Positions 1-8,529 of a stretch of 64,000 nt of DNA are shown here, in pieces; the first letter of the stretch is position 1, and the number at the start of each line of letters is the position of its first letter. Under the pieces are notes generated by a model. That model had not been told where the DNA came from. It saw nothing but the letters and a program-made list of their open reading frames with translations, and did no database searches. Source of the stretch: Salipiger sp. IMCC34102 (GTDB lineage: Bacteria; Pseudomonadota; Alphaproteobacteria; Rhodobacterales; Rhodobacteraceae); the NCBI RefSeq assembly GCF_004145405.1, contig NZ_SELQ01000007.1, forward strand, positions 1-64,000, written 5' to 3'. A program made the position numbers and the translations under genes.

Positions 1-126
1 GGTCTCCAGGTCGTCGAACTGCGAGGCATCGGTGATGTTGCAGCCCTGGTCGGCCAGGAACACGGCGATGGCGGCGACGATCCCGCGACGGGAGGGGCAT
101 TGGACGCGAATGGCGAATTTGCTCAT
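1..126 (-). CDS. purU: Formyltetrahydrofolate deformylase, N-terminal part (cut by window edge)
   Basis: Reading leftward from the ATG at 126 gives MSKFAIRVQCPSRRG, then GIVAAIAVFLADQGCNI and TDASQFDD. This is the N-terminal ACT domain typical of PurU, which hydrolyses 10-formyl-tetrahydrofolate to formate and tetrahydrofolate. The catalytic formyltransferase-like domain lies beyond the window. The start codon overlaps the stop of the upstream dehydrogenase gene by 4 nt (ATGA), so the gene is the last visible member of the leftward inositol-type operon. Only 42 residues are visible, so the call rests on the ACT-domain pattern and is good but not certain. Confidence 0.72.
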   Translation of the reverse strand, partial: MSKFAIRVQCPSRRGIVAAIAVFLADQGCNITDASQFDDLET

Positions 127-1133
127 GCCGCGTCCAGCACGTCCGAGACCTTGACGGCGCGCCCTTCTTCCACGGATTTCAGTGAGGCATCGGCCAAGGC
201 CAGGGCCATCATCCCGTCATGCCCTGTGGTGGGCGTCGGCGTGCCGTTGGCCACCGCATCGCTGAAAGCGGCGATTTCGTTGGCATAGGCATTGACGTAG
301 CGCGACATGAAGAAATTCAGCAGCGGCGGCCGGACGTAGCCGGAGCCGTCGGCGATTTCGATATTGGCCTCGCGGTGGTTTTCGGCCGAAACCGATCCCT
401 TGGAGCCCAGAACCTCGATGCGCTGATCATAGCCGTAGGTCGCGCGGCGCGTGTTGGTGATCGTGCACTGCTTGCCGCTGGCGGTCGTCAGGATCACATT
501 CACGCTGTCGTAATCGCCCAGTTCGCCGATCTTTGCGTCGGTCAGGACCGAGGCCGCGGCCTGCACCGTCTCGACCTTTTCGCCCAGTAGCCAGCGGGCC
601 ACGTCGAAATCGTGGATCGTCATGTCGCGGAAGATCCCGCCCGAGACCTTGATGTAGTCGTAGGGCGGCGGACCGGGGTCACGGCTGGTCAGCGTGATCA
701 TCTCGACCTCGCCGATGCGGCCCTCGTCGATGGCCTGCTTGAGCGCCATGAAATCGGGATCGAAGCGGCGCTGAAAGCCGACCATCAGGCTCGCGCCCTC
801 TGACTCTACGGTTTTCAGGCATTCTTTCACCCGTGCCAGCGACAGATCGACGGGCTTCTCACAGAACACTGCCTTACCGGCCTTGGCGAATTGCTCGATC
901 AGGTCGGCATGGGTGTTGGTCGGCGTGCAGATCAGAACTGCATCCACGTCGTCGCTGGCCGCGATCTCGTCGATCGAGCGGATGTCGCAACCGTAGGTCT
1001 CGGCCAGACGCTTCACGACGTCGGCCATGGGGTCGGAGATGGCCACCAGCCGGGTGTTCGGCGTTGCGGACACCGCGCGCGCATGGACCTGACCGATGCG
1101 GCCGGCCCCCAGAATGGCGATACGAAGGGTCAT
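123..1133 (-). CDS. iolG: Inositol 2-dehydrogenase-like Gfo/Idh/MocA oxidoreductase
   Basis: This 336-residue NAD(P)-dependent oxidoreductase has the Rossmann motif GAGRIG at residues 9-14, the conserved CEKP of the family near residue 92, and a DMTIHDFD segment near residue 170 carrying the usual catalytic Asp/His. Length and motifs fit inositol 2-dehydrogenase, which oxidises myo-inositol to 2-keto-myo-inositol (scyllo-inosose). It overlaps the second Gfo/Idh gene upstream by 4 nt and purU downstream by 4 nt, so translation is probably coupled. An IolI-like isomerase and a CUT2 transporter in the same operon support the substrate. Other sugar or polyol substrates cannot be excluded from sequence alone. 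Confidence 0.85.
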   Translation of the reverse strand: MTLRIAILGAGRIGQVHARAVSATPNTRLVAISDPMADVVKRLAETYGCDIRSIDEIAASDDVDAVLICTPTNTHADLIEQFAKAGKAVFCEKPVDLSLARVKECLKTVESEGASLMVGFQRRFDPDFMALKQAIDEGRIGEVEMITLTSRDPGPPPYDYIKVSGGIFRDMTIHDFDVARWLLGEKVETVQAAASVLTDAKIGELGDYDSVNVILTTASGKQCTITNTRRATYGYDQRIEVLGSKGSVSAENHREANIEIADGSGYVRPPLLNFFMSRYVNAYANEIAAFSDAVANGTPTPTTGHDGMMALALADASLKSVEEGRAVKVSDVLDAA

Positions 1134-2206
1134 GTTTTGTCTCCTTTGGGCGTGGTCGCCGCATCCGCGTCCGCCACTTCATGTAATTCAACGACTTGTC
1201 CCGCGGCGGCACTGGCGCGAGCGGCTTCCAGAACGGCGACCGTGTGAAGGGTTTCCGACGGCGGCACCGGAGGTGCCGTGCCTGCCGTCACGGCCCTGGC
1301 GAAGCTTTCGTAGACCTCCGCGTAACGGGTCTGCACCGCGGGAACACGCTGCGCACCGCCTTCCAGATAGAGCGTGCCCCACGCCTCTTCCGGCTCGACA
1401 CCCCAATCCGGGCGGTTTCCGACCGGCAAATCGCAGGCCAGCACCGCGGCGACCTGCGCATCTGCCCCTCGCACGACGAAAACGCCAGTCTCACCGTAGG
1501 CGCGCAGGTCGCGCGCATGAAGATGGTTCGCCTTGCTTGCCTCGCTGAAACTGACGGCCCCGCTTGGGTGGCGCAGCGTGACGGTAAAGCCGACCTCGGT
1601 CCGGCCGCCGGGAACCTCACCCTGCTCGGTCTGGGCAAAGACCGAAACAGCGGGACCCAGAAGCCACAGCATCTGATCGACGAGGTGACTGCCCAGATCC
1701 CCCAGAAGCCCGCCTTCGGGCCCCGGCAGCAAGCCGTCGAGCGAGGGGAAATCCATTCGGTTGTGAACCCGCTGCACCCGGCCCAGAGATCCGTCCGCAA
1801 TAACCTTTGCCAACGTGCGCAGATCGGAATCCCAGCGGCGGTTCTGGTAGGCGGCGATGACGACGCCCGCGGCCTCGGCCGCGCGCACCATGCGAAGGGC
1901 ATCCGCTGTGCGAAAGGCGAACGGCTTGTCGGCGACGACGTGCAGACCGGCGGCGATCGCCTCCATCACCAGCGGCACCCGTGTTGATGGAGGCGTGCTG
2001 ACAGCGACGGCCTCGATCCCACCCGCCGCGATCATGTCGGTCAGGCTTGCGAAGACCGGCACGTCTGGAAAATCCGCCCGGGCGTCGGCCACGCGGTCCG
2101 GGGAGCGCACGACGATCCCGGCCAGCTCGCCCCCCCCGGCGGCCCGGATGAAGGGCGCGTGGAACCAGCGGCCCCCGAAGCCGTATCCTGCGAGACCAAG
2201 TTTCAT
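1130..2206 (-). CDS. Second Gfo/Idh/MocA family oxidoreductase (scyllo-inositol dehydrogenase-like)
   Basis: This 358-residue protein begins MKLGLAGYGFGGRWFHAPF, an N-terminal Rossmann fold with a GYGFGG nucleotide loop. It has the family lysine in a DKPF motif near residue 95 and a C-terminal Gfo/Idh domain. The GFGGRWFHAPFI start is typical of the subgroup that contains IolW-type scyllo-inositol dehydrogenases. Its stop overlaps the iolG start by 4 nt. Two dehydrogenases in one inositol-type operon suggest that one handles myo-inositol and the other another isomer or a downstream keto-sugar. The family is secure. The substrate is inferred from context. Confidence 0.8.
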   Translation of the reverse strand: MKLGLAGYGFGGRWFHAPFIRAAGGGELAGIVVRSPDRVADARADFPDVPVFASLTDMIAAGGIEAVAVSTPPSTRVPLVMEAIAAGLHVVADKPFAFRTADALRMVRAAEAAGVVIAAYQNRRWDSDLRTLAKVIADGSLGRVQRVHNRMDFPSLDGLLPGPEGGLLGDLGSHLVDQMLWLLGPAVSVFAQTEQGEVPGGRTEVGFTVTLRHPSGAVSFSEASKANHLHARDLRAYGETGVFVVRGADAQVAAVLACDLPVGNRPDWGVEPEEAWGTLYLEGGAQRVPAVQTRYAEVYESFARAVTAGTAPPVPPSETLHTVAVLEAARASAAAGQVVELHEVADADAATTPKGDKT

Positions 2207-2254
2207 TTCATCTTCGCCAATTGTTGGTGTCTGCCGCGGTTTCTTTCCGCGACG

Positions 2255-3037
2255 TTACAGAACGCCGTCTTCGGCGAACTCGGGCTGGGTCTTGGCGCCC
2301 GTGATATAGGCGACCACGTCCTGGCCATCGGTCTCTTCCTTGGCGAGGTCGGCCACGATCCGTCCGCGGCGGAAAACCACGATCCGATCCACGAGGTCCA
2401 TCACCTGCCGCATGTTGTGACTGACGAGGATGAGCGGCTCACCCGCCTCCTTAAGTGTGCGCACGATGTTCTCGACCTGCGCCGTCTCCTGCACGCCGAG
2501 CGCCGCGGTGGGCTCGTCCATGATCGTCAGCTTCGAGTGGAACGTCGCGGTGCGGGCGATGGCGACACATTGCCGCTGGCCGCCGGACATGTTGCGGATG
2601 CTGCCCCTAATGTTCGGGATCTTCACCGCCGTGCGTTCCAGCCCCGCCATCGTCGCCTCGCGCATCGCCTTGTAGTCGAGGATCCGGAACGGGCCAAGCC
2701 AGTCGAACTTCGTCTTCTCGCGCCCCAGAAAGAGGTTGTCGGGCACATCGAGATCGTCGCAAAGCGCCAGCGTCTGGAACACCGTCTCGATCCCGGCCTG
2801 CCGCGCCTCGAGCGGGCCCTCGAAATGCACCGGCTTGCCATCGAAGATGATCTCGCCGCGGGTGCGGGTCTCGACCCCGGTAATCTGGCGCACGAAGGTG
2901 GATTTGCCCGCACCGTTGTCGCCCATGATCGCGATATGCTCGCCGCGGCGCAGTTTGAAGTTCGCGTTCTCCAGCGCGTGAACGCCACCGTAGTGCTTTG
3001 TCAGACCGCGGGTCTCGAGGATCAGGTCGTCGCTCAT
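2255..3037 (-). CDS. CUT2-type sugar ABC transporter ATP-binding protein
   Basis: This is a 260-residue single nucleotide-binding domain with Walker A GDNGAGKST (around residue 39), the signature SGGQRQ, Walker B TIMDEPTAAL and a late switch His (SHNMRQ). Most CUT2 ATPases for ribose or inositol carry two fused domains of about 500 residues. This single-domain form resembles the FrcA type of rhizobia and roseobacters and would act as a homodimer at the inner membrane. It sits between the permease gene (12-nt gap) and the dehydrogenases. The import substrate, probably inositol, is inferred from the neighbours. Confidence 0.87.
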   Translation of the reverse strand: MSDDLILETRGLTKHYGGVHALENANFKLRRGEHIAIMGDNGAGKSTFVRQITGVETRTRGEIIFDGKPVHFEGPLEARQAGIETVFQTLALCDDLDVPDNLFLGREKTKFDWLGPFRILDYKAMREATMAGLERTAVKIPNIRGSIRNMSGGQRQCVAIARTATFHSKLTIMDEPTAALGVQETAQVENIVRTLKEAGEPLILVSHNMRQVMDLVDRIVVFRRGRIVADLAKEETDGQDVVAYITGAKTQPEFAEDGVL

Positions 3038-3049
3038 GTCACGTCCTCC

Positions 3050-4135
3050 CTAGCGCAGCGTTGCGCGACGTTGGCGATACTGGTCGAGGACCACGGCGCC
3101 GATGATGATCGAACCCATCGCCATCAACTGATAGAAGGCGTCGAGCTTGATGAAGGTGAAGCCGGACTGGATAACGCCGAAGACCATGGCGCCCAGCACA
3201 GTGCCGACGATCGACCCACGACCGCCACGCAGCGACACGCCGCCGATCACGGCCATGGCAATCGCATAGAGTTCATAGAACTGCCCCATGCCAGCCTGCG
3301 CGGTCAGGTTCTTGGAGCTCAGCACGATGGCTGCGAAGGCGGCCAGCATCGAGGCGATCATGTAGACCATCATCTTGTGGCCCTTCACGTTGATGCCCGA
3401 CATGCGCGCCGCATCCTCGTTCGACCCGATGGCGTAGGTGTGCTTTCCGTAGACGGTGTATTTCATCAGAAGGCTCAGCACGATTGCGAGCAGGATGAAC
3501 CACACGACCGGCATCATCCCCGACCCGATGGCGGCGAACTGATCGCTGGGGAACGACACCGGCTGGCCCTTCGTCCACCACTGAGAGATACCGCGGCAGA
3601 TCAGAAACATGCCGAGCGTCGCGATGAAGGGCGGAATCCCGGTGAAGGCGATCAGACTGCCGTTGATCAGCCCGATCATGGCCCCGAAGGCGAGGCCCAC
3701 CAAGATCGGCGCGAGCACCGGCAGATCGAAGGACCAGGGCCCGAAGACCGCCTTGGGATTGAGCTGGCCGTTCACCAGCTCTGTCTGGGCGAAGGACATC
3801 ACGATCATTGCCGCCGCGCCCACCAAAGGACCGGATGACAGGTCGATGCCGCCCAGGATGATGACTTGTGTGACACCCAGAGAGATGATCCCGATGATCG
3901 CTACCTGCAGGATCACGATCTTGATGCGCGCCATGTTCAGGATGGTGCCATCGCGCGCCTCGTTGAAATCGAAGAGCATCGACTGATTGTTCATGTAGGG
4001 CAGAACCTGGCCCAAGAGTTCGAAGATGAGAATGATCGCAACGAGCGCGATGAATACGTTGGCCTCGTTCGGCCATCCGCGCTTCTTGCGGTCGTAGGTC
4101 AGCCCCCCGATACCGTGTGACGTCTGATCAGCCAT
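3050..4135 (-). CDS. CUT2-type sugar ABC transporter permease
   Basis: This 361-residue integral membrane protein has many hydrophobic segments and the CUT2 permease landmark GGIDLSSGPLVG around residue 115, plus a C-terminal GGVSLRGGRGS segment seen in RbsC/FrcC-like permeases. It forms the membrane channel for the neighbouring binding protein and ATPase. The gene order, binding protein then permease then ATPase, is the usual one for this family. The substrate is inferred as inositol or a related polyol from the iolG- and iolI-like genes. Confidence 0.87.
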   Translation of the reverse strand: MADQTSHGIGGLTYDRKKRGWPNEANVFIALVAIILIFELLGQVLPYMNNQSMLFDFNEARDGTILNMARIKIVILQVAIIGIISLGVTQVIILGGIDLSSGPLVGAAAMIVMSFAQTELVNGQLNPKAVFGPWSFDLPVLAPILVGLAFGAMIGLINGSLIAFTGIPPFIATLGMFLICRGISQWWTKGQPVSFPSDQFAAIGSGMMPVVWFILLAIVLSLLMKYTVYGKHTYAIGSNEDAARMSGINVKGHKMMVYMIASMLAAFAAIVLSSKNLTAQAGMGQFYELYAIAMAVIGGVSLRGGRGSIVGTVLGAMVFGVIQSGFTFIKLDAFYQLMAMGSIIIGAVVLDQYRQRRATLR

Positions 4136-4200
4136 TGCGGCGCCCTCCCCCGGCCCCAGTCTGGTTCGGGCGGCGCGGGTGTGCGCCGCCCGGTGTCGCC

Positions 4201-5145
4201 TCAGTTGGACGACATGTAGTCAGCCATGTTGTCCGGCGTGACGAGTTCGAATGGCACGTAGACCTTCTGCTCCACGTCCTCGCCATTGGCGAGTGCCAGC
4301 GCCGCCTCGAGCGCGCCGCCACCCTGTGCAGCCGCGTTCTGGAACACGGTCACGTCCAGATCGCCCGCCTGCATCGCGGCCAGAGCGTCCTGCGTGGCGT
4401 CCACACCGCCCACGACCACGGTGTCCATGCCGATGCCGGCGGCCTTCATCGCCTGAATCGCACCCAGCGCCATCTCGTCGTTGTTGGCGATGACGGCGTC
4501 GAAGGACTCGCCCGAGGACAACCAGTTGGTCATCAGCGAGTTCGCCTGCTCCCGCGACCAGTTGGCGGTCTGACGGTCGATCTCCTCGATCTCGACAGCA
4601 CATTGGCCGTTGGCGATCACGTCGTCGATGTCTTGTGTGCGCACGACGGCAGCCTGGTTCGACAGCTCGCCCATCATGATGTAGACGCGCGCGGGATCGG
4701 TGCCTTCGGCAGCCAACTGATCGCACATCGCGATGGTTTCCAGCGTGCCGGACTCGACCTCGTTCGAGGCGACAAACGCCTGGTTGTCGGGCAGCGTGTC
4801 GACGTTGATCGGCTGGCGGTTCACGTAAACCAGCGGCACGCCCGCGGCCTCGGCGGCCTGGGTCATCGCTTCGGTAGCCGAGGTATCGACCGGGTTCACG
4901 ATGATCGCATCGACGCCGGACGCCACGAAGTTGTTGATCTGGTCCAGCTGGCGCGCCACGTCGTTCTGCGCGTCCTCGATCTGGACGTCGACGCCGTCCA
5001 TGCCGTCGGCCTGCTCCTGGATGCCGTTGCGCAGAACGGTCAGGAAGTTGTCGTCGAACAGCGCCATCGAGACGCCGATCGTCTCGGCCATAGCGGTGGT
5101 GGACATCAGCGACGCGAACGCCGCAACGGTCAGGGTCTTCTTCAT
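4201..5145 (-). CDS. CUT2-type periplasmic sugar (inositol-like) binding protein
   Basis: The start at 5145 gives MKKTLTVAAFASLMSTTAMA, a Sec signal peptide ending in an AMA|E cleavage site. A strong ribosome site, GGGAGGAA, lies just upstream. An in-frame ATG 24 codons earlier would put non-signal sequence before it and was not chosen. The mature protein has the two-lobed Peripla_BP_4 pattern, including VDAIIVNPVDTSA and VIANNDEMALGAIQAM. It delivers the sugar to the permease and ATPase encoded downstream. Similarity in style to inositol-binding IbpA agrees with the operon context, but binding specificity is inferred. Confidence 0.87.
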   Translation of the reverse strand: MKKTLTVAAFASLMSTTAMAETIGVSMALFDDNFLTVLRNGIQEQADGMDGVDVQIEDAQNDVARQLDQINNFVASGVDAIIVNPVDTSATEAMTQAAEAAGVPLVYVNRQPINVDTLPDNQAFVASNEVESGTLETIAMCDQLAAEGTDPARVYIMMGELSNQAAVVRTQDIDDVIANGQCAVEIEEIDRQTANWSREQANSLMTNWLSSGESFDAVIANNDEMALGAIQAMKAAGIGMDTVVVGGVDATQDALAAMQAGDLDVTVFQNAAAQGGGALEAALALANGEDVEQKVYVPFELVTPDNMADYMSSN

Positions 5146-5224
5146 CGGGTTCCTCCCTTGATCGGTGTCCGGCGCACCGTTTTCCCGTGCCGGAAGCCCC
5201 GTTCCGGGGCGGTTCATCCCCGCA

Positions 5225-6040
5225 TCAGGCGGCGCGCGCCTGAAGTTGCGAGGAAATGAAATCGAACGATCGCTTTATCTCCGTGTAAGGATCCTCGAGC
5301 GCGTGGGTCTGCGTCGAGAAACATTCGTAGGAAATCGGCCCGTCGTAACCGGCGGCGATCAGGGCCGCGATCTGCTCGACATTGCCAAGACGATCCTGCG
5401 CGTCGATCAGCACCCGATGCTCGTCCTCCATCTGCGCGATGGTCAGGTCGGGATCGACCACGGCCGAAATATGCACGATTCCGGTCATTTCGGGATAAAT
5501 CGGGCCGCCGTTCGCCAATGTATGATGGAACGTGTCGTGGACGATCCTGAACCGATCCTGCCCGCCTATCGCGGAAATCGCCTCGATCAGCTCGGCCTTC
5601 GAGCGCAGCGACGAGCGCTGGAAGCCCAGCGGTTCGACCAGCGCCGTCATCCCGGCATCCTGCAACAGTGGTAGCACACCTTCCAACGCGGCCTTCAGGT
5701 TGGCCTGACGTTCCCCGTCTGCACCGGCAGTTCCGTCATTGCGGGGGATCAGGCTGATGGTCTCTGCCCCGCAGGCTTTTGCCGTTTCGATCAGCGCTTT
5801 CACGGCATCCTCGCGCTCCGGCGTCCAGTCGTTGAAGGGATAGACCTGGCTGAGACCGACAAGACGAAGCCCCTTGTCCGTCGCGATGCGTCCGGCCTCG
5901 GTTGGATCGAGATCGTCGAACAGAGGGCGAGGGATATCATTGCGCACCTCGACGCCGATGCAGCCCAGCCGTGCGGCCAGATCGAGGAACGACACATACC
6001 CCAGATCGGGTGTCGTCATGTGGTTCAATGCTGTCTTCAT
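5225..6040 (-). CDS. iolI: Xylose-isomerase-like TIM-barrel protein, probable 2-keto-myo-inositol isomerase
   Basis: The start at 6040 (MKTALNHMTTPDLGYVSF) is preceded by AGGAGG at ideal distance; the in-frame ATG 23 codons upstream has no comparable site. The 271-residue product is an AP-endonuclease-2/xylose-isomerase-like TIM barrel, with acidic and His metal-ligand segments such as ALVEPLGF, IVHDTFHHTL and ISYECFS. IolI isomerises 2-keto-myo-inositol to an alternative inosose. As the first gene after the regulator and just before the binding protein, it fits an inositol catabolic operon. Members of this fold also include IolE and IolH, so the exact step is less certain than the family. 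Confidence 0.72.
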   Translation of the reverse strand: MKTALNHMTTPDLGYVSFLDLAARLGCIGVEVRNDIPRPLFDDLDPTEAGRIATDKGLRLVGLSQVYPFNDWTPEREDAVKALIETAKACGAETISLIPRNDGTAGADGERQANLKAALEGVLPLLQDAGMTALVEPLGFQRSSLRSKAELIEAISAIGGQDRFRIVHDTFHHTLANGGPIYPEMTGIVHISAVVDPDLTIAQMEDEHRVLIDAQDRLGNVEQIAALIAAGYDGPISYECFSTQTHALEDPYTEIKRSFDFISSQLQARAA

Positions 6041-6051
6041 GTGCCCCTCCT

Positions 6052-6070
6052 GCCGAATCCTCCATTCGGC
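6052..6070 (-). promoter_or_regulatory. Hairpin in the leader of the iolI-like gene, with a GGAGG loop
   Basis: On the minus strand GCCGAAT-GGAGG-ATTCGGC forms a perfect 7-bp stem with a 5-nt loop. It lies about a dozen bases upstream of the iolI-like ATG and directly abuts the true AGGAGG ribosome site. The loop itself reads GGAGG. It could tune ribosome loading or serve as a DNA operator. Function is inferred. Confidence 0.4.
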
Positions 6071-6128
6071 TCTGATGGTCAAATTGCGTGGACCTCCCCA
6101 TTCAGTCAATCATGGCCTCTGCATTTCA

Positions 6129-6176
6129 CGTCATTCATGACGCATTCTACGGTATAAAATGACGCGTTATCGTCAT
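6129..6176. promoter_or_regulatory. Putative LacI-family operator cluster upstream of the inositol-type operon
   Basis: CGTCAT-TC-ATGACG at 6129-6142 and ATGACG-N6-CGTCAT at 6159-6176 are two inverted repeats built from the same 6-bp half-site. They lie between the LacI regulator gene and the first operon gene, about 90 bp before its start. The same half-site recurs upstream of the regulator gene. The seen repeats are exact; their role as the binding site of the adjacent LacI protein is inferred. Confidence 0.5.
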
Positions 6177-7207
6177 CAAACTATTTCGGGCAGATGCAGG
6201 ACCGGATCCAGGAAGTATTGCCCCGCGACACCGTCGTCCGCCCGACCCTGTGTCTCGACCATCATATCGACCAGATCCCTGCAGAGACCCGAAAGCGGTG
6301 TCTCGATGACCATGATCGCGTATCCGTCCCCGAGTGCGGCGCGGCTTTCGGCTGTCAACTCGTTGACGACAAGGGCGACCTGCGGTTCGGAATGACGCTC
6401 GCGCAGGGCAGCGATTGCGCCCTCCATGCCTCCGCCAGCCACGTAAAGTCCCTTCAGATCCGGGTGTCGGTCCAGAAGTTCGAGCGTCGCTTCGTAGGTC
6501 AATTTTCGTGTCTCCAAATTGACGAGCGTGTCTAAAACGGAGAAGCCCGAGTTCGCCTCGCGCACGAAAGATCGAAACCCGACCTCACGCAGATCATGTC
6601 CATGCCAACGGTTGCCCCCCACGAAGATCGCAAGTTTTCCTGGCTCATGCACAGTCTTGGTTATCAACCAAGCCGCCACTCGCCCCACCTTCATGTTGTT
6701 CAGGCCGACGTAGCTTCGACGGATCCCTTGCGCGAAATCGTTCAGTAGCGAAAAGACCGGCACCCCCCTGCTCTTGAGATCCTGCACGACGCGGTCGAGC
6801 TTCTGATCGTTCACGGCTGACGCGGCGATCACGTCGCAGGTTTCACCCAACTCCAAGAGGATTTCTGCGAACTCGGCGGGCGACTGGGATGACGAAAACC
6901 GGACGATTGCCTCACCACGGATATCCGGACGCGCTGCGACTGCCAGTTCGATCTCACGAGCAAAGTTGCGGTAGAACTCTTGGGATTGCTTCAAGAGCAC
7001 GATGCCGAATTTCAGCGCTGGAAGTGTCTGATCCAACCGGTCCTGAAATGTGCCAATCCCGTGATATCCCACCCGTCGGGCGGCCTCGGCAATCTTTTTC
7101 AGGGTATCGGGTCTTACCGTCGCTCGCCCGTTAATTGCCCGATCGACAGTCGTTACACTGACACCGGCCTCTCGCGCGACATCTTTCACCGTTGCCCTGC
7201 TTGCCAC
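6176..7207 (-). CDS. LacI-family transcriptional regulator of the inositol-type operon
   Basis: A GTG start at 7207 yields (M)ASRATVKDVAREAGVSV, TTVDRAINGRATVRP: the LacI helix-turn-helix and hinge begin immediately, as is normal for the family. A G-rich ribosome site lies at 7213-7219 (minus strand). An upstream ATG at 7240 would add 11 residues and sits inside an inverted repeat, so the GTG is preferred. The rest is a periplasmic-binding-protein-like effector domain (Peripla_BP_4 style) for a sugar ligand. The gene lies upstream of and codirectional with the transporter operon. It probably represses the operon and itself through the ATGACG repeats. Confidence 0.85.
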   Translation of the reverse strand: MASRATVKDVAREAGVSVTTVDRAINGRATVRPDTLKKIAEAARRVGYHGIGTFQDRLDQTLPALKFGIVLLKQSQEFYRNFAREIELAVAARPDIRGEAIVRFSSSQSPAEFAEILLELGETCDVIAASAVNDQKLDRVVQDLKSRGVPVFSLLNDFAQGIRRSYVGLNNMKVGRVAAWLITKTVHEPGKLAIFVGGNRWHGHDLREVGFRSFVREANSGFSVLDTLVNLETRKLTYEATLELLDRHPDLKGLYVAGGGMEGAIAALRERHSEPQVALVVNELTAESRAALGDGYAIMVIETPLSGLCRDLVDMMVETQGRADDGVAGQYFLDPVLHLPEIV

Positions 7208-7219
7208 CGATCGCCCCCC

Positions 7220-7261
7220 GGATGACGGAAACCTCGTCATCCAACGCTACCTTGGATGACG
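7220..7261. promoter_or_regulatory. Putative operator: three copies of GGATGACG upstream of the LacI gene
   Basis: GGATGACG occurs at 7220-7227 and 7254-7261, and its reverse complement CGTCATCC at 7235-7242. The first two form an inverted repeat with a 7-nt spacer. The core ATGACG equals the half-site in front of the downstream operon, which suggests autoregulation by the LacI protein. The repeats are seen directly; binding is inferred. Confidence 0.5.
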
Positions 7262-7381
7262 CTTTCTGCCAATGACCATCAGCTATCCGGTTTTTCTAAT
7301 TGTCGTATCGGCAGTCCAAGCCACAACATCTGAAAGCTGCTTGAACAATGAGACGATCTGAAATTCTGCCGCGCGCAGTTA

Positions 7382-8209
7382 GGCTGAGGACTCATAGCCG
7401 GTAAATGACGAGCGCGGCGAGGGCGATTGCCGACAGGAAGACCTTGGGACAGCGGTCATATCGTGTTGCTACCCTACGCCAGTCCTTGAGCCTGCCGAAC
7501 ATGATTTCGATCCGGTTACGGCGTTTGTAGCGGCGCTTGTCGTATCGAATGACTGTCTTGCGTTGCCTTCGGCCAGGAATGCAGGCGCGTATCCCCCTGC
7601 CTTTCAACGCCTCCCGGAACCAGTCGGCATCATAGCCGCGGTCGCCAAGTAGCCAATCGACATATGGCAGGCTGCCCAGCAGAGCCCGTGCGCCGATGTA
7701 ATCGCTGACCTCACCGGCGGTGACGAACGGGTTCAGAGGCCGACCCTCGCTGTCGCAGACGGCGTGCAGCTTGGTGTTCATACCCCCTTTGTCCGACCGA
7801 TCAGGCGTCCACGCCCCCCCTTTTTAACGCCCAGACTGGACGCCGTTCGGTGGGCCTTGGGTAAGTGGCGTCGATCATGACCGTCTTTTCTTCGCCGTGG
7901 TCAGCGGCAAGACCGGCCATCATCTGAGCAAAGCTGCCCTTGTCGCTCCAGCGCTTCCATCGGTTATACAGCGTCTTGTGCGGGCCGTATTCCCTGGGCG
8001 CATCGCACCAACGCAAGCCATTGCGATTGATGAAAATAATTCCGCTCAGCACACGCATTCATTAACCCGTGGTTTGCCGTGGGACTTGGGAAAGTAGGGT
8101 TCCAGACGCGCCATCTGCGCCTTGGTCAGCCAAAAGAGATTGCTCGTGTCACCGCTCGTTTTCAGCCGGTGAATCACAAACGCAGAAGCTGATTAATGGG
8201 CCCTGAGCC
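7382..8209 (-). mobile_element. IS5 family (IS427-like) insertion sequence, degenerate copy 1
   Basis: An approximately 828-bp element bounded by imperfect inverted ends: GGCTGAGGACTCAT on the left and, read inward from the right, GGCTCAGGGCCCAT. The left flank is TA, as expected for IS427-group targets, but the right flank is TC, so the duplication is not intact. It encodes a two-frame transposase on the minus strand that is broken. It closely resembles the second copy at 23649-24490. The right end abuts an IS3-type fragment. Confidence 0.75.
7392..8150 (-). pseudogene. IS5/IS427-type transposase (orfA + orfB), inactivated
   Basis: The orfB part (7392-7781) is open and has the DDE elements GDRGYDAD and RNRIEIMFGRLKDWRR. 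The orfA part (about 7801-8150) reads FWLTKAQMARLEPYFPKSHG then RVN, and a missing base near 8059-8060 shifts the frame before VLSGIIFINRNGLRW. The expected ATG before SNLFWLTK reads ACG. The A5G7 run at 7814-7825 (minus strand) is the usual orfA/orfB slippage site of this group. The first catalytic Asp (MIDATY) is kept. The lesions in orfA make an active product unlikely. Confidence 0.75.
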
Positions 8210-8395
8210 TCAGGACCAGCGGGCATTGGAATGCGCGGCAATGGCCATCGGTGACCTCGTACCGCGGGGGCCCGTTTCCGGCCGCGCCGCCGTCTCACCG
8301 ACAGGCCTTCTTCGCGGTAGATCCTGTAGAGCGTTTCCAAGGCTCACACGGTCCAACCGGGGCCACAGTCCCTTCCAACTGTGGTTCATGCTCAT
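8210..8395 (-). pseudogene. IS3-type transposase orfB fragment (N-terminal part)
   Basis: On the minus strand the segment METLYRIYREEGLSVRRRRG, then RKRA, is the characteristic start of IS3-family OrfB. In another frame it continues GTRSPMAIAAHSNARWS, just where the catalytic core should begin. The fragment then stops exactly at the right end of the adjacent IS5-type element. The two frames imply an internal indel. It is a remnant with no possible function. Confidence 0.6.
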
Positions 8396-8529
8396 GCCCC
8401 TGCGTTCTGACTTGCCCCCCCCGCGAAATCCTTCGCTCGGGAGCTCAGCGTCTCAATCCGGGTCCACGGCAGGCCCGGCTACATTGTCGGCGACATTGAA
8501 ACCGAGTTCCATCAGTCGGTCGATTCAAA

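Noticed and set aside
2159-3838. 559-residue plus-strand frame across the ABC transporter genes
   Set aside because: The opposite strand encodes clear ABC ATPase and permease motifs; this frame is His/Asp-rich antisense sequence.
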